A stretch of DNA of 7,358 bases from GCA-2687025 sp964473525 (GCA_964473525.1 CAYYPK010000092.1:1-7358); one strand, 5' to 3'; positions 1 through 6,019 are shown, counted from the first letter of the stretch. The notes: a model not told the origin generated them from the letters alone. Made by a program: numbers and translations.

Positions 1-361
1 CGCGCTTGAGGAAACAGTCGTCGTTCGCGGCGTCGCCAACCCAGGCGTTGGCGTTTCGCCAGGCGTCCTCGCGATCTGCCGGCGGGCCGCCGGCCCACCA
101 TGCTCCTGGGACATCTGGTGGAGGCGTATCGCCCCCATGACCCCAGAACCCATTCGTTGGCGCTGCCTGCGCCAACAGCCGGTCGCACGCCTGATCTGTA
201 CCGCCTTCGCCATCACGAATGTTGTCGAATTCGCCCGTCAGAGAGCCCACTGCTGGTTGCCAGAATCCCCAGAATCCGGAGGGGGTGTTATGCGCCACTT
301 CTTCGCCAAGACGGAACGTTCCCAGCCGGCGTCTTGGACCAAGCCTTGCGTTCAGAGCCAT
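1..361 (-). CDS. Trp/Gly-rich protein of unknown function, 3' end cut by window edge
   Basis: This reading frame begins at an ATG at 361 and stays open for 120 codons to the left edge, so the C-terminus is missing. The start is supported by an AGGAG Shine-Dalgarno sequence 8 nt upstream, which overlaps the last codons of the preceding propeller gene; translational coupling with that gene is likely. The N-terminus reads MALNARLGPRRRLGTFRLGE. A Trp/Gly-rich section follows, with two related patches (SGFWGFW near residue 29 and TNGFWGHG near residue 69), a proline/glycine stretch, and an acidic stretch ending NDDCFLKR at the edge. There is no signal peptide or membrane segment. The LGxFRLGE start recalls small structural proteins of tailed phages, but that is a weak impression and I do not recognise the family. 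Other frames in this stretch give arginine/cysteine-rich, unconvincing proteins. Confidence 0.6.
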   Translation of the reverse strand, partial: MALNARLGPRRRLGTFRLGEEVAHNTPSGFWGFWQPAVGSLTGEFDNIRDGEGGTDQACDRLLAQAAPTNGFWGHGGDTPPPDVPGAWWAGGPPADREDAWRNANAWVGDAANDDCFLKR

Positions 362-366
362 TGAGC

Positions 367-1671
367 TTACTCCTGATTCTTGTGTTTGATAGACGCCCAT
401 GTAGCGAGCAGTTGTCCACGGGGGCGGACCTCTGTGGCCACCCCAAGGGGACGACGGAACAGAGCTTGATGGCCGTACATCCACACCGCGGGGTTGGGAG
501 GCGCGTATGCGACAATGGGCACGCCTCCGCGTACCGTTGCGAACTCCAGTGTCCATGTCTCACCGCCGTCAGCGGTAGCGTATAGGCCGGTCAGAGACCG
601 AATGACGCGACTGCTTCCAGGGGCATCCGCAACAGCAGCGTGGAGCCACCCGTGAGTCGCATTCGTGAATGCGACGGCATGGCCCAGCACAGGCTCTAGG
701 CTAGACCAACTGCGTCCACCATCAGCCGTTCTGGCCATGCCCCGAATCCGACCCCAGCTCCACCCATCAGATGGAGTCGTGAAAGTCGCCCTGTCGCCGA
801 ACGTCGGGGCCGCCCCGTTTCGTGGATTGCCCTCAATGGCCTCCCACGTTCGGCCGGCGTCATCCGTGCGGAGAAGCTGAGGCAACTGGCCACCACTGGC
901 TGGGATGCGGCCGTATTGCTCTCCGATGAACGCGATGGACACAATCGGCGGCGGCGGCCCCCACGTGGGATCGAACCTATCGTTCGGCAGAGCGCCTCCG
1001 AACACATGCATTGACCACGTGGGGCCACCGTCGCGCGTAACCAGAAGCGTGTGCCCGCGAAACACGGTGAACGTCCTGTGTGCCTGGGCCCGTGCGACGC
1101 CAGCAGTCCCGGCAACCACGCCGAACTCGGAGTTCACGAAATGCGTTGCCGACATGTATTTGCGATCTGCTTCGCGCGCCTTCGGCACATCTCCGAAGTA
1201 CGCGACCTCGGTGATCTCGCCGTGTTGCAGCGCCCAGGTGCGCCCGCCATCCCACGTGCGGTGGTACAGCACTGGAGCCAGGATGCCGTTGTCCTCGCCG
1301 GGGTTGTGTCCGTCCTCCCGGTCCAGCCACAGATCCGCGCTCAGGTCGGCGTGTGCCCAGCCGTTCAGGGGGTCGGCGAAGCGCGCGCGGCGTAGCACGC
1401 GGTAGTCCTCTTCGCTGATGGGTTGCACGTCCCACGTCTCGCCACCGTCGAACGTGTCCAGGCGAAGCTGCGCTCCGTCCTGGCGTCGTGACAGCATCCA
1501 CCCCTCGTCCGCGGTGATGAAGTGCAGGGCTTCGTACGTGCCCTGCCCCTCCTCCGGAATCTCCACCTCGACCCACGGCGACGCGTGCCCCGCCACGGCC
1601 AGCGTCACGAACGCCAGCAGCGCAATGACCCCCATTGTCCGGTGTAGCGCGATACGCGCGTATCTCATCAT
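367..1671 (-). CDS. Exported Ycf48-like/BNR (Asp-box) beta-propeller protein
   Basis: The product is a secreted beta-propeller, probably a binding or scaffold protein; nothing seen indicates an enzyme. The frame opens at a GTG at 1680, but the ATGs at 1671 or 1668 fit better because they sit after a purine-rich stretch (AAAGGGCGGTGG) at usable spacing, giving about 434 residues. A signal peptide is clear: basic n-region (RYARIALHR), hydrophobic core VIALLAFVTLAVA, then GHASP as a likely cleavage region. Counting from the GTG, six Asp-boxes of the form TxDGGxTW lie at residues 76-83, 142-149, 215-222, 272-279 (DDAGRTW), 318-325 and 369-376. They alternate with Gly-Trp motifs (ADEGWML, NGWAH, DGWSWG, HGWLH), the pattern of Ycf48-like repeats. 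True sialidase catalytic residues are not evident. The C-terminus (residues 412-437) matches the linker that precedes the sorting-like domain in the other two exported proteins here, then stops. The gene sits 40 nt after the tail-fibre-like gene and overlaps the ribosome-binding site of the next gene. Confidence 0.88.
   Translation of the reverse strand: MMRYARIALHRTMGVIALLAFVTLAVAGHASPWVEVEIPEEGQGTYEALHFITADEGWMLSRRQDGAQLRLDTFDGGETWDVQPISEEDYRVLRRARFADPLNGWAHADLSADLWLDREDGHNPGEDNGILAPVLYHRTWDGGRTWALQHGEITEVAYFGDVPKAREADRKYMSATHFVNSEFGVVAGTAGVARAQAHRTFTVFRGHTLLVTRDGGPTWSMHVFGGALPNDRFDPTWGPPPPIVSIAFIGEQYGRIPASGGQLPQLLRTDDAGRTWEAIEGNPRNGAAPTFGDRATFTTPSDGWSWGRIRGMARTADGGRSWSSLEPVLGHAVAFTNATHGWLHAAVADAPGSSRVIRSLTGLYATADGGETWTLEFATVRGGVPIVAYAPPNPAVWMYGHQALFRRPLGVATEVRPRGQLLATWASIKHKNQE
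370..374 (-). promoter_or_regulatory. Shine-Dalgarno site inside the end of the upstream gene
   Basis: On the minus strand AGGAG lies 8 nt before the ATG at 361 and spans the last two sense codons (CAG GAG) of the Ycf48-like gene, directly before its TAA. A ribosome finishing the propeller gene would uncover or re-use this site. It decides the start of the downstream gene. Confidence 0.65.
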
Positions 1672-1711
1672 CGGGGCCACCGCCCTTTCCCGGCAGGCGT
1701 ATGATTGGATC

Positions 1712-2455
1712 TTAGTTGGACGTCTCCGTGAGCTTCACGCCGTTCCAGATCGTACCGTCGGAAACGAAGATGTAGTAGTCGCCAGGGCCATCCTTTGCCA
1801 ACGCGACATCACCCTCCATGCCAGACCCGATGGAGTCCTTCGTGTGGATCGTCTCGATGCGGATGCGGTCGCCCTTGAACGTCGCCTTCTTGTCAGCGCC
1901 CAACTCCATGGCGGGCTGTTCGTTGGCGCTCAGGAACCGCAGGACGCCATCAGCCACGGATGTGCCGATGTCCATGCGCTTGGGTGTGCTGCGGTACTGT
2001 ACGAGCGCCCGGAGCGGCTGACCGCCCGTGCCGGTGGACATGAACAGGCTACAGTGCTCGGTATTCGGCGCGAGGATCGTAATGCCCGCGTTGTCGTTGT
2101 TCTCCACCACAAGATCATCGGCGTCCGGCGAGACAGTCGTCACGCCAGATGCGCCGGAGCGGACGTGCAGCTTGCCGCTGGGCGCCGCAACACTCCCAGA
2201 GAGATCCAACGGACCCACGCTGACCCGTGCGTCCGCCTGCTCGTCATGGGCAAGGAAGACGTGATTCACAGAGGAGACAGCTTTCACGCGTAGCGAGTCC
2301 ACGAGCGGGGCCGTCGTGCCAGGTACAAGATCCTTACCCAGCGACTGCTCAATCGCGGTAATCTCATCGTCGCTGGCGTCCATGTAGTCCTCGTCGACGA
2401 CCGTCACGTTGTTCGTGTTCGTCCGCGTCCACGTATCGCCGGGATAAGTTGCCAT
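1712..2455 (-). CDS. Phage tail-fibre/shaft-like protein
   Basis: The protein has 247 residues and no signal peptide. The frame is open further upstream to 2779, but those extra 108 residues are an arginine-rich shadow of the 95-aa gene. The start at 2455 has a GAGAGG Shine-Dalgarno sequence 9 nt upstream and lies 19 nt after the previous stop. Residues 1-45 hold WTRTNTNNVTVVDEDYMDA and DEITAIEQSLGKDLV, like N-termini of some tail-fibre proteins. Residues about 88-190 have the layout of phage fibre-shaft or endosialidase-chaperone-associated repeats: GKLHVRSGASG, then DADDLVVENNDNAGITILAP, then SLFM, then DIGTSVADGVLRF, then AMELGADKKATFKGD. The end (GDVALAKDGPGDYYIFVSDG, then WNGVKL) resembles a small C-terminal tip domain. 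Such proteins usually form trimeric receptor-binding fibres on phages or phage-like particles. No chaperone protease domain is visible. The assignment rests on motif resemblance. Confidence 0.8.
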   Translation of the reverse strand: MATYPGDTWTRTNTNNVTVVDEDYMDASDDEITAIEQSLGKDLVPGTTAPLVDSLRVKAVSSVNHVFLAHDEQADARVSVGPLDLSGSVAAPSGKLHVRSGASGVTTVSPDADDLVVENNDNAGITILAPNTEHCSLFMSTGTGGQPLRALVQYRSTPKRMDIGTSVADGVLRFLSANEQPAMELGADKKATFKGDRIRIETIHTKDSIGSGMEGDVALAKDGPGDYYIFVSDGTIWNGVKLTETSN

Positions 2456-2474
2456 GTAGGCGTGCCTCTCGTTG

Positions 2475-2762
2475 CTATTGGGAGCCGCTGCCAGCGTCCT
2501 GGATGACGCCACCATGCTCGTCGACAGCGTAGTTAGCGTCCGGGTCAAGGTTGTGTGTCGCGCATATCGCGCGCCACATAGCCGCGCGCGACTCGTCCAG
2601 GGAGCGCACGATCTCATGCACCTCGCCGCGCGCCTGCTCAATCGAGTCCGCAAGGCGCGCGGCATCCTGCACGTGCCCGACGGCAGCTCGGTATTGCCGA
2701 GCGACTTCCGTGTCGAGTTGAGCCGCCGGGGTGGCCACGCTCGACGTATTGTGTTGGTCCAT
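2475..2762 (-). CDS. Small phage-like coiled-coil protein, unknown function
   Basis: This is a 95-residue cytoplasmic protein and the first gene of the minus-strand operon. Residues about 15-65 are helical and rich in Ala, Glu, Arg and Gln (QLDTEVARQYRAAV, DSIEQARGEVHEIVRSLDES), consistent with a short coiled coil. The tail reads MWRAICATHNLDPDANYAVD followed by EHGGVIQ. That 'W-x-x-I-x-x-x-H-x-L-D-P-x-x-x-Y-x-V-D' pattern resembles small hypothetical proteins I associate with phage structural clusters. The ATG at 2762 has only a weak Shine-Dalgarno match (TGGA). Its stop lies 19 nt before the tail-fibre-like start, so the two are co-transcribed. The competing frame over the same DNA is arginine/threonine-rich and lacks structure. 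No function can be assigned. Confidence 0.72.
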   Translation of the reverse strand: MDQHNTSSVATPAAQLDTEVARQYRAAVGHVQDAARLADSIEQARGEVHEIVRSLDESRAAMWRAICATHNLDPDANYAVDEHGGVIQDAGSGSQ

Positions 2763-2800
2763 AGACAGTCCAGTTGCATACCCGCCGCTGACCGCGGTGC

Positions 2801-2824
2801 GGGCGTATCAGTGAGGGCGTATCA
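2801..2824. repeat. Tandem direct repeat GGGCGTATCA x2, possible operator
   Basis: The 10-mer GGGCGTATCA occurs at 2801-2810 and again at 2815-2824, a 14-nt period. The pair lies immediately downstream of the predicted transcription start of the minus-strand operon. This position suits a repressor or a regulator binding direct repeats. No inverted symmetry is present and no regulator gene is adjacent, so the role is inferred from position only. Confidence 0.45.
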
Positions 2825-2834
2825 AGCGTGGCAT

Positions 2835-2863
2835 ATTATACGTATCGATATATGCGCGCGCAA
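2835..2863 (-). promoter_or_regulatory. Sigma70-type promoter for the minus-strand operon
   Basis: Reading the minus strand, TTGCGC (2863-2858) is followed after exactly 17 nt by a perfect TATAAT (2840-2835), within a locally AT-rich patch in otherwise GC-rich DNA. Transcription would start near 2828, giving a leader of about 65 nt before the ATG at 2762. The -35 box matches the consensus at TTG and only partly beyond it. No comparable promoter was found ahead of the downstream genes, which supports a single operon. Confidence 0.65.
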
Positions 2864-2918
2864 GGGCCGGCGTTACCAGTGCGCGATGGTATTCCTGACC
2901 GGGCTCGCTTTCCCGCCC

Positions 2919-2997
2919 GTCATTCTGAGGAGCATCGCGACGAAGAATCTCTGCATCGTCACTCGCTCCAGAGATTGCTCGCTTCGCTCAGAGTGAC
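2919..2997. repeat. REP-like imperfect palindromic element
   Basis: The left arm begins GTCATTCTGAGGAGC and continues to AGAATCTCT at 2943-2951. The right arm runs from AGAGATTGCTC (2970-2980) to CAGAGTGAC (2989-2997). The reverse complement of the right arm (GTCACTCTGAGCGAAGCGAG, then CAATCTCT) matches the left arm with a few mismatches and indels, so the whole element can fold into one long hairpin. The same consensus is a familiar dispersed intergenic repeat in many environmental bacterial genomes, usually without coding capacity. It may be a non-autonomous mobile or REP-type element. Confidence 0.75.
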
Positions 2998-3428
2998 CGA
3001 AATCGGCGTCCACCGGGCGCCAGTAACATCGCCTGTAGACAATGCCCAAGAGCCTATCCGCCGCGCTCCAGTTGCAACGTCCGGTCGCCGGCCGGCGGCC
3101 TACACCGACAGCAGATCCAGACCATTCCCACGCTTCCTCCGGCCGTGTGGTTGTGACTCTTGCGCCGGCAGCGCAGGGGTAAGCAGGACGCCCGCGAGCT
3201 CCTAGGCAGCGGTATCCTGCGCGACATTCGTGTCTGCGTAGCTGCGCGCATGGGTTCCACCGGCCCCGCGTATGGGCTATACGTACGCCTGATCTCACGG
3301 CGAGTCCGCGCGCCCGTGACGGTCCATCGGATATAGGGGGCCGAACGCCCTCCCGTAGCGACCCACGCATCCTGCGCTAGCGCGCTGCCGCGCAAGGCAT
3401 GGTGGTGTGTTCTCGGACCCCATCCTGA

Positions 3429-3449
3429 CCTTCCCCTGCGAGGGGAAGG
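3429..3449. repeat. Perfect 9-bp inverted repeat (short hairpin repeat)
   Basis: CCTTCCCCT, a GCG loop, then AGGGGAAGG form a perfect 9-bp stem. It is flanked on both sides by similar short sequences (CATCCTGACC before, CGTCCTGACC after). No T-run follows in either direction, so it is not a standard intrinsic terminator. Similar 'TTCCCCTGCGAGGGGAAGG' hairpins are common dispersed intergenic repeats. It sits about 95 bp before the WD40 start and could lie in that gene's leader. Confidence 0.6.
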
Positions 3450-3527
3450 GACGTCCTGACCCCGTGTCGGGCTGGTTACTGGGCGCCGCAACATGGTCGA
3501 GCAGTAGCGCTCAACGTAAGGCATTCC

Positions 3528-3533
3528 GGGAGG
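3528..3533 (+). promoter_or_regulatory. Shine-Dalgarno site fixing the WD40 gene start
   Basis: GGGAGG lies 8 nt before the ATG at 3542. This fixes the start 45 codons inside the longer open frame (GTG at 3407), whose extra N-terminus would run through the hairpin repeat and precede the signal peptide. Confidence 0.75.
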
Positions 3534-3541
3534 CAGTAGCC

Positions 3542-5704
3542 ATGCGCTCCACGACCGGTTATCTCCTCGCCGTATCGCTGACGATCGCCGTGTTCTGGGC
3601 GCCGCCCGCCGCCGCCATGATTGTGCCTACCGAGCCCGCCGCTACCTTCGGCGCGGGCGGCGTGCCACAGGGCGTGGCTTACTCCGGCGACGGCTCCATG
3701 CTGGCGATCCTCACGAACATCGGCATCTGGCTCTACGATGCTCGTTCACTCGAGGTCGTGGGCCGCCTCGACGAGCCGGCTTCGAGGGCCGTTTTCAGCG
3801 CGGATGGGTCGATGATCGCGACCCATGCCGGAAGATCCATACGCGTTTGGGACGTCGCCACGCAGACGCTGGTGTCCGAGCCCGGCGCCCCGGACCTCCA
3901 CTACGAAGCAATCGCGTTTCTCCCCTCGGGCAAGACCTTGCTCACGGCGGGATCGAACCGGATACAGATATGGGATGCCGCCACAGGGGAACGCCGCCGC
4001 TCGCGTAGAACCGACGAGTATGTGCGGGCCGTCTGCGTAAACCCGACAGGCAAGGAGGTAGCCGTCGCAGCGGAGCGGGAGATACAGATACGAAGCCTAC
4101 AGAACCTGAAGGTCATCTCGACCATCCCTACGGGTCGGGCGCCGGGCTCGCTCGCGTACAGTCCCGACGGGTTGATGCTGGCCGGCGGCGATTGGGAGGC
4201 AGTGCGGATATGGGATGCCGCCACCGGAACCCGCATCGCCACCCTGGACACCGAGAGGGGCGGCCCGAGAGCGATGGCGTTCACGGCGGACTCCGAGGCC
4301 CTCACCACGGTGACGTACGGCGAGATACGCCGGTGGCGTGTCGAGGACGGCGCGTTGGAAGAGACCATCCCTTCGCCGATGCAGGTGCAGGAAGCCGCGT
4401 TCCGGGGCAACGGACAACGGATGGTCCGGATTACCGGCGCCGGGTCAGGGGTGCAGGTGGCTGGTGTCCGGGCGCATTCGCCCGTCCAGGCGCTGACGGA
4501 TTTCGGCGCCTCCGCGAATTCGATAGCCTTCGGGCAAGATGGCCTTCTGGCCATATACCGGGGCTACAGCATCGACCTGTGGGACGCCAATACAGGCAGT
4601 CTAAGAACGTCCATCGGGGGAGCCTACGGAGGGACGGCGGTCTTCCCCGGCAATGCCAGCAGGCTTGCGACTCCATCTCGCGATGGTCTCCGCTTCTGGG
4701 ATGTCGACTCCTGGGAGCAAGTCGGGGAGACGGCCCGCGGGTGGCGGAGTTCGTCCATCGTGTTTACTTCGGACGGTAGCCCACTGGCGACGGTTAACCG
4801 TGATCACACGATCCGCTTCCAAGATCCCGCCACGGGTGACCTGGAGCACGTCTTACAGGCGGGACGGATCGCCGCGGCGGCGCTCAGCCCGGATGACCGG
4901 TGGCTGGTATCAAGCGGCATGGACCCAGATCCCTACCTCCGCATATGGGATGTGCGAACGAAGGAGTTGGTAGCGCGAATCGAGCGGCCGTTAGTGTTCG
5001 ATGCATGTCTTGCCTTCAGTCCTGACGGTTCGAACCTCGCCGAGGGGTTCTACAACTGGTCTGGGGACAACGGCGTGCGCCTCTGGGACATGGCCACTCG
5101 GCAGGTAGTCACCACCTTCGAGGAGAACAGTGGCGGCGTCACTAGCGTGGAGTTCAGCCTCGACGGGACGCTGCTGGCAGCGGGCGCGTACAACGGCGAG
5201 GTGTCGTTGTGGGACGGGGTCGACGCACGACCGTTGGCGCGGCTGCTTGGTGGCGAGCCGGCCGTCAGGGAGGTAGCGTTCAGCCGCAACAGCCGTTGGC
5301 TTGCCGTGAGTACCTCCGCTGGCCCCGTGACGCTCTGGGACTTGGCTCAGACAGGCCCTGTCATCGCGGTGGACTCAAGGGATCGGAAGCTCACGACGCT
5401 GGGTCGCATCAAGCAGACAGCTCTGCTCGCGAACTATCCCAACCCGTTCAACCCCGAGACGTGGATTCCCTTCCAACTCGCGCACGACGGGCCTGTCACG
5501 ATACGCATCCACAGTCAGCGTGGCGCGTTGGTCCGCGAACTGGACCTGGGCCATCGCGCCGCAGGCAGCTACACGCGCGCCTCAGACGCCGCCCGGTGGG
5601 ACGGTCGCGACGCCCGAGGCGAGCAGATGCCGAGTGGGCTCTACTTCTACCAGCTTGTGACGCCGCGCTACCAGGGGCTAAGGCGAATGGTCCTGCGTAA
5701 GTGA
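3542..5704 (+). CDS. Exported 14-blade WD40 protein with C-terminal sorting-like domain
   Basis: The product has 720 residues. The N-terminus MRSTTGYLLAVSLTIAVFWA followed by PPAAAM is a signal peptide with cleavage near residue 25. Fourteen WD40-like units follow over about residues 44-612. Each has a '(A/S)xxFSxDGxxLA' strand and most end in '(I/V/L)WD'; examples are SMIATHAGRSIRVWDVAT, LLTAGSNRIQIWDAAT, MLAGGDWEAVRIWDAAT and LLAAGAYNGEVSLWDGVD. Fourteen blades suggest two seven-bladed propellers. Blades 4, 6, 7 and 10 have lost the terminal WD (for example IRSLQN, RRWRVED, FQDPAT). A linker (VDSRDRKLTTLGRIKQ) leads to a 95-residue domain at 626-720 that begins TALLANYPNPFNPETWIPF, has the WDGRDARGEQMPSGLYFYQL core of FlgD-like Ig/T9SS-type C-terminal domains, and ends RRMVLRK. 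That domain probably serves secretion or surface anchoring. The propellers likely bind proteins or glycans; no catalytic motif is visible. It converges on the DUF3160 gene. Confidence 0.93.
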   Translation: MRSTTGYLLAVSLTIAVFWAPPAAAMIVPTEPAATFGAGGVPQGVAYSGDGSMLAILTNIGIWLYDARSLEVVGRLDEPASRAVFSADGSMIATHAGRSIRVWDVATQTLVSEPGAPDLHYEAIAFLPSGKTLLTAGSNRIQIWDAATGERRRSRRTDEYVRAVCVNPTGKEVAVAAEREIQIRSLQNLKVISTIPTGRAPGSLAYSPDGLMLAGGDWEAVRIWDAATGTRIATLDTERGGPRAMAFTADSEALTTVTYGEIRRWRVEDGALEETIPSPMQVQEAAFRGNGQRMVRITGAGSGVQVAGVRAHSPVQALTDFGASANSIAFGQDGLLAIYRGYSIDLWDANTGSLRTSIGGAYGGTAVFPGNASRLATPSRDGLRFWDVDSWEQVGETARGWRSSSIVFTSDGSPLATVNRDHTIRFQDPATGDLEHVLQAGRIAAAALSPDDRWLVSSGMDPDPYLRIWDVRTKELVARIERPLVFDACLAFSPDGSNLAEGFYNWSGDNGVRLWDMATRQVVTTFEENSGGVTSVEFSLDGTLLAAGAYNGEVSLWDGVDARPLARLLGGEPAVREVAFSRNSRWLAVSTSAGPVTLWDLAQTGPVIAVDSRDRKLTTLGRIKQTALLANYPNPFNPETWIPFQLAHDGPVTIRIHSQRGALVRELDLGHRAAGSYTRASDAARWDGRDARGEQMPSGLYFYQLVTPRYQGLRRMVLRK
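3961..4224 (+). repeat. Periodic DNA repeats encoding WD40 blades
   Basis: GATATGGGATGCCGCCAC occurs identically at 3967-3984 and 4207-4224, exactly 240 nt (two blades) apart. GATACAGATA occurs at 3961 and 4081, 120 nt (one blade) apart. The exact 120-nt phase and retained nucleotide identity point to recent internal duplication of blades, at least in this part of the gene; the other blades are more diverged. Confidence 0.65.
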
Positions 5705-6019
5705 TCTCCTGGGAGCGTAGGCAACTCCAGCCTACTTGCGTATGACCATTCTGCGGGTCAGCGACGCGTCCGACGTTTGCAGGTGATAGAAGTAGACCCC
5801 ACTGCCTATCTCCTGTCCCCGATCGTCACGCCCGTCCCAATGCGCGGCCTTGTCCTGAGTGACATACGACCCGGCCGCCTTGCTCCCCAGCGGCAACCTC
5901 CGTACGAGTCGGCCAGAGGCGTCGTATATGTCGATCGTGACGTCGGCCGCAGTTGCGAGTTCGTAAGGCACCCACGTCTCGGGGTTAAACGGGTTGGGGT
6001 AGTTCTGGAGCAACGCGGT
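5417..6019. repeat. Tail-to-tail homologous 95-codon C-terminal domains
   Basis: The plus-strand copy (5417-5701) and the minus-strand copy (5735-6019) encode domains of identical length, 95 residues, with roughly 55-60% identical residues by eye. Shared blocks are TALL, NYPNPFNPETW, LVR, AAGSY, WDGRD and RRMV. At DNA level the stretch around 'CCCAACCCGTTCAACCCCGAGACGTGG' is almost identical, so the region forms a large imperfect inverted repeat with a centre about 30 bp wide. Confidence 0.8.
5717..5735. terminator. Possible bidirectional hairpin between convergent genes
   Basis: GTAGGC, a 7-nt loop (AACTCCA), then GCCTAC form a perfect 6-bp stem. It lies in the 27-bp gap between the two convergent stop codons and overlaps the TAG stop of the minus-strand gene. 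No U-run follows on either strand, so intrinsic termination is uncertain. The position is where a shared terminator would be expected. Confidence 0.35.

Larger units (their letters stand above)
2763..3541. other. Divergent intergenic region without a convincing gene
   Basis: This stretch separates the minus-strand operon from the plus-strand WD40 gene. It contains the minus-strand promoter, the direct-repeat pair, a REP-like palindrome and a short hairpin repeat. Open frames exist here but are rich in Arg, Gly, Pro and Cys, run straight through the repeat elements, and lack ribosome-binding sites. I saw no tRNA, no CRISPR array and no transposase remnant. I could not identify a good promoter for the WD40 gene; candidates such as TATACG near 3283 and TATAGG near 3333 lack convincing -35 partners. 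Confidence 0.6.

Noticed and set aside
78..94. Perfect GC-rich palindrome (GCCGGCGG-G-CCGCCGGC) as a terminator
   Set aside because: It lies inside the left-edge coding frame and no T-run follows. In such GC-rich coding DNA this can arise from Gly/Ala/Pro codons.
367..1671. Catalytic sialidase (neuraminidase)
   Set aside because: Asp-boxes are shared by many non-enzymatic propellers. The Gly-Trp alternation fits Ycf48-like repeats, and no arginine triad or FRIP-type motif could be recognised.
1418..2293. Plus-strand frame of 291 codons opposite the propeller and fibre genes
   Set aside because: It is a shadow of the minus-strand genes: low-complexity Arg/His/Val-rich sequence with no start signal, spanning two well-supported opposite genes.
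2456..2779. N-terminal extension of the tail-fibre-like frame up to an ATG at 2779 (355 aa in total)
   Set aside because: The extra 108 residues are Arg/Thr/Leu-rich, overlap the better 95-aa gene in another frame, and the ATG at 2455 has its own GAGAGG Shine-Dalgarno sequence.
3240..3300. Possible tRNA T-arm (GGTTCCACC)
   Set aside because: The sequence lacks the GTTCRA core, and no acceptor, D-arm or anticodon stem could be found around it.
2873..3370. Minus-strand frame of 165 codons in the intergenic region
   Set aside because: It is Arg/Gly/Ala-rich and part of it (HSERSEQSLERVTMQRFFVA) is the familiar spurious translation of the REP-like palindrome; there is no ribosome-binding site.
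3054..3524. Minus-strand frame of 156 codons in the intergenic region
   Set aside because: Its composition is Arg/Pro/Ser-rich, it runs through the hairpin repeat (GQDVPSPRRGRSGWG) and shows no domain features.
3407..3541. Upstream GTG start for the WD40 gene (765 aa)
   Set aside because: It would place 45 residues, including the translated hairpin repeat, before an obvious signal peptide, while GGGAGG sits 8 nt before the ATG at 3542.
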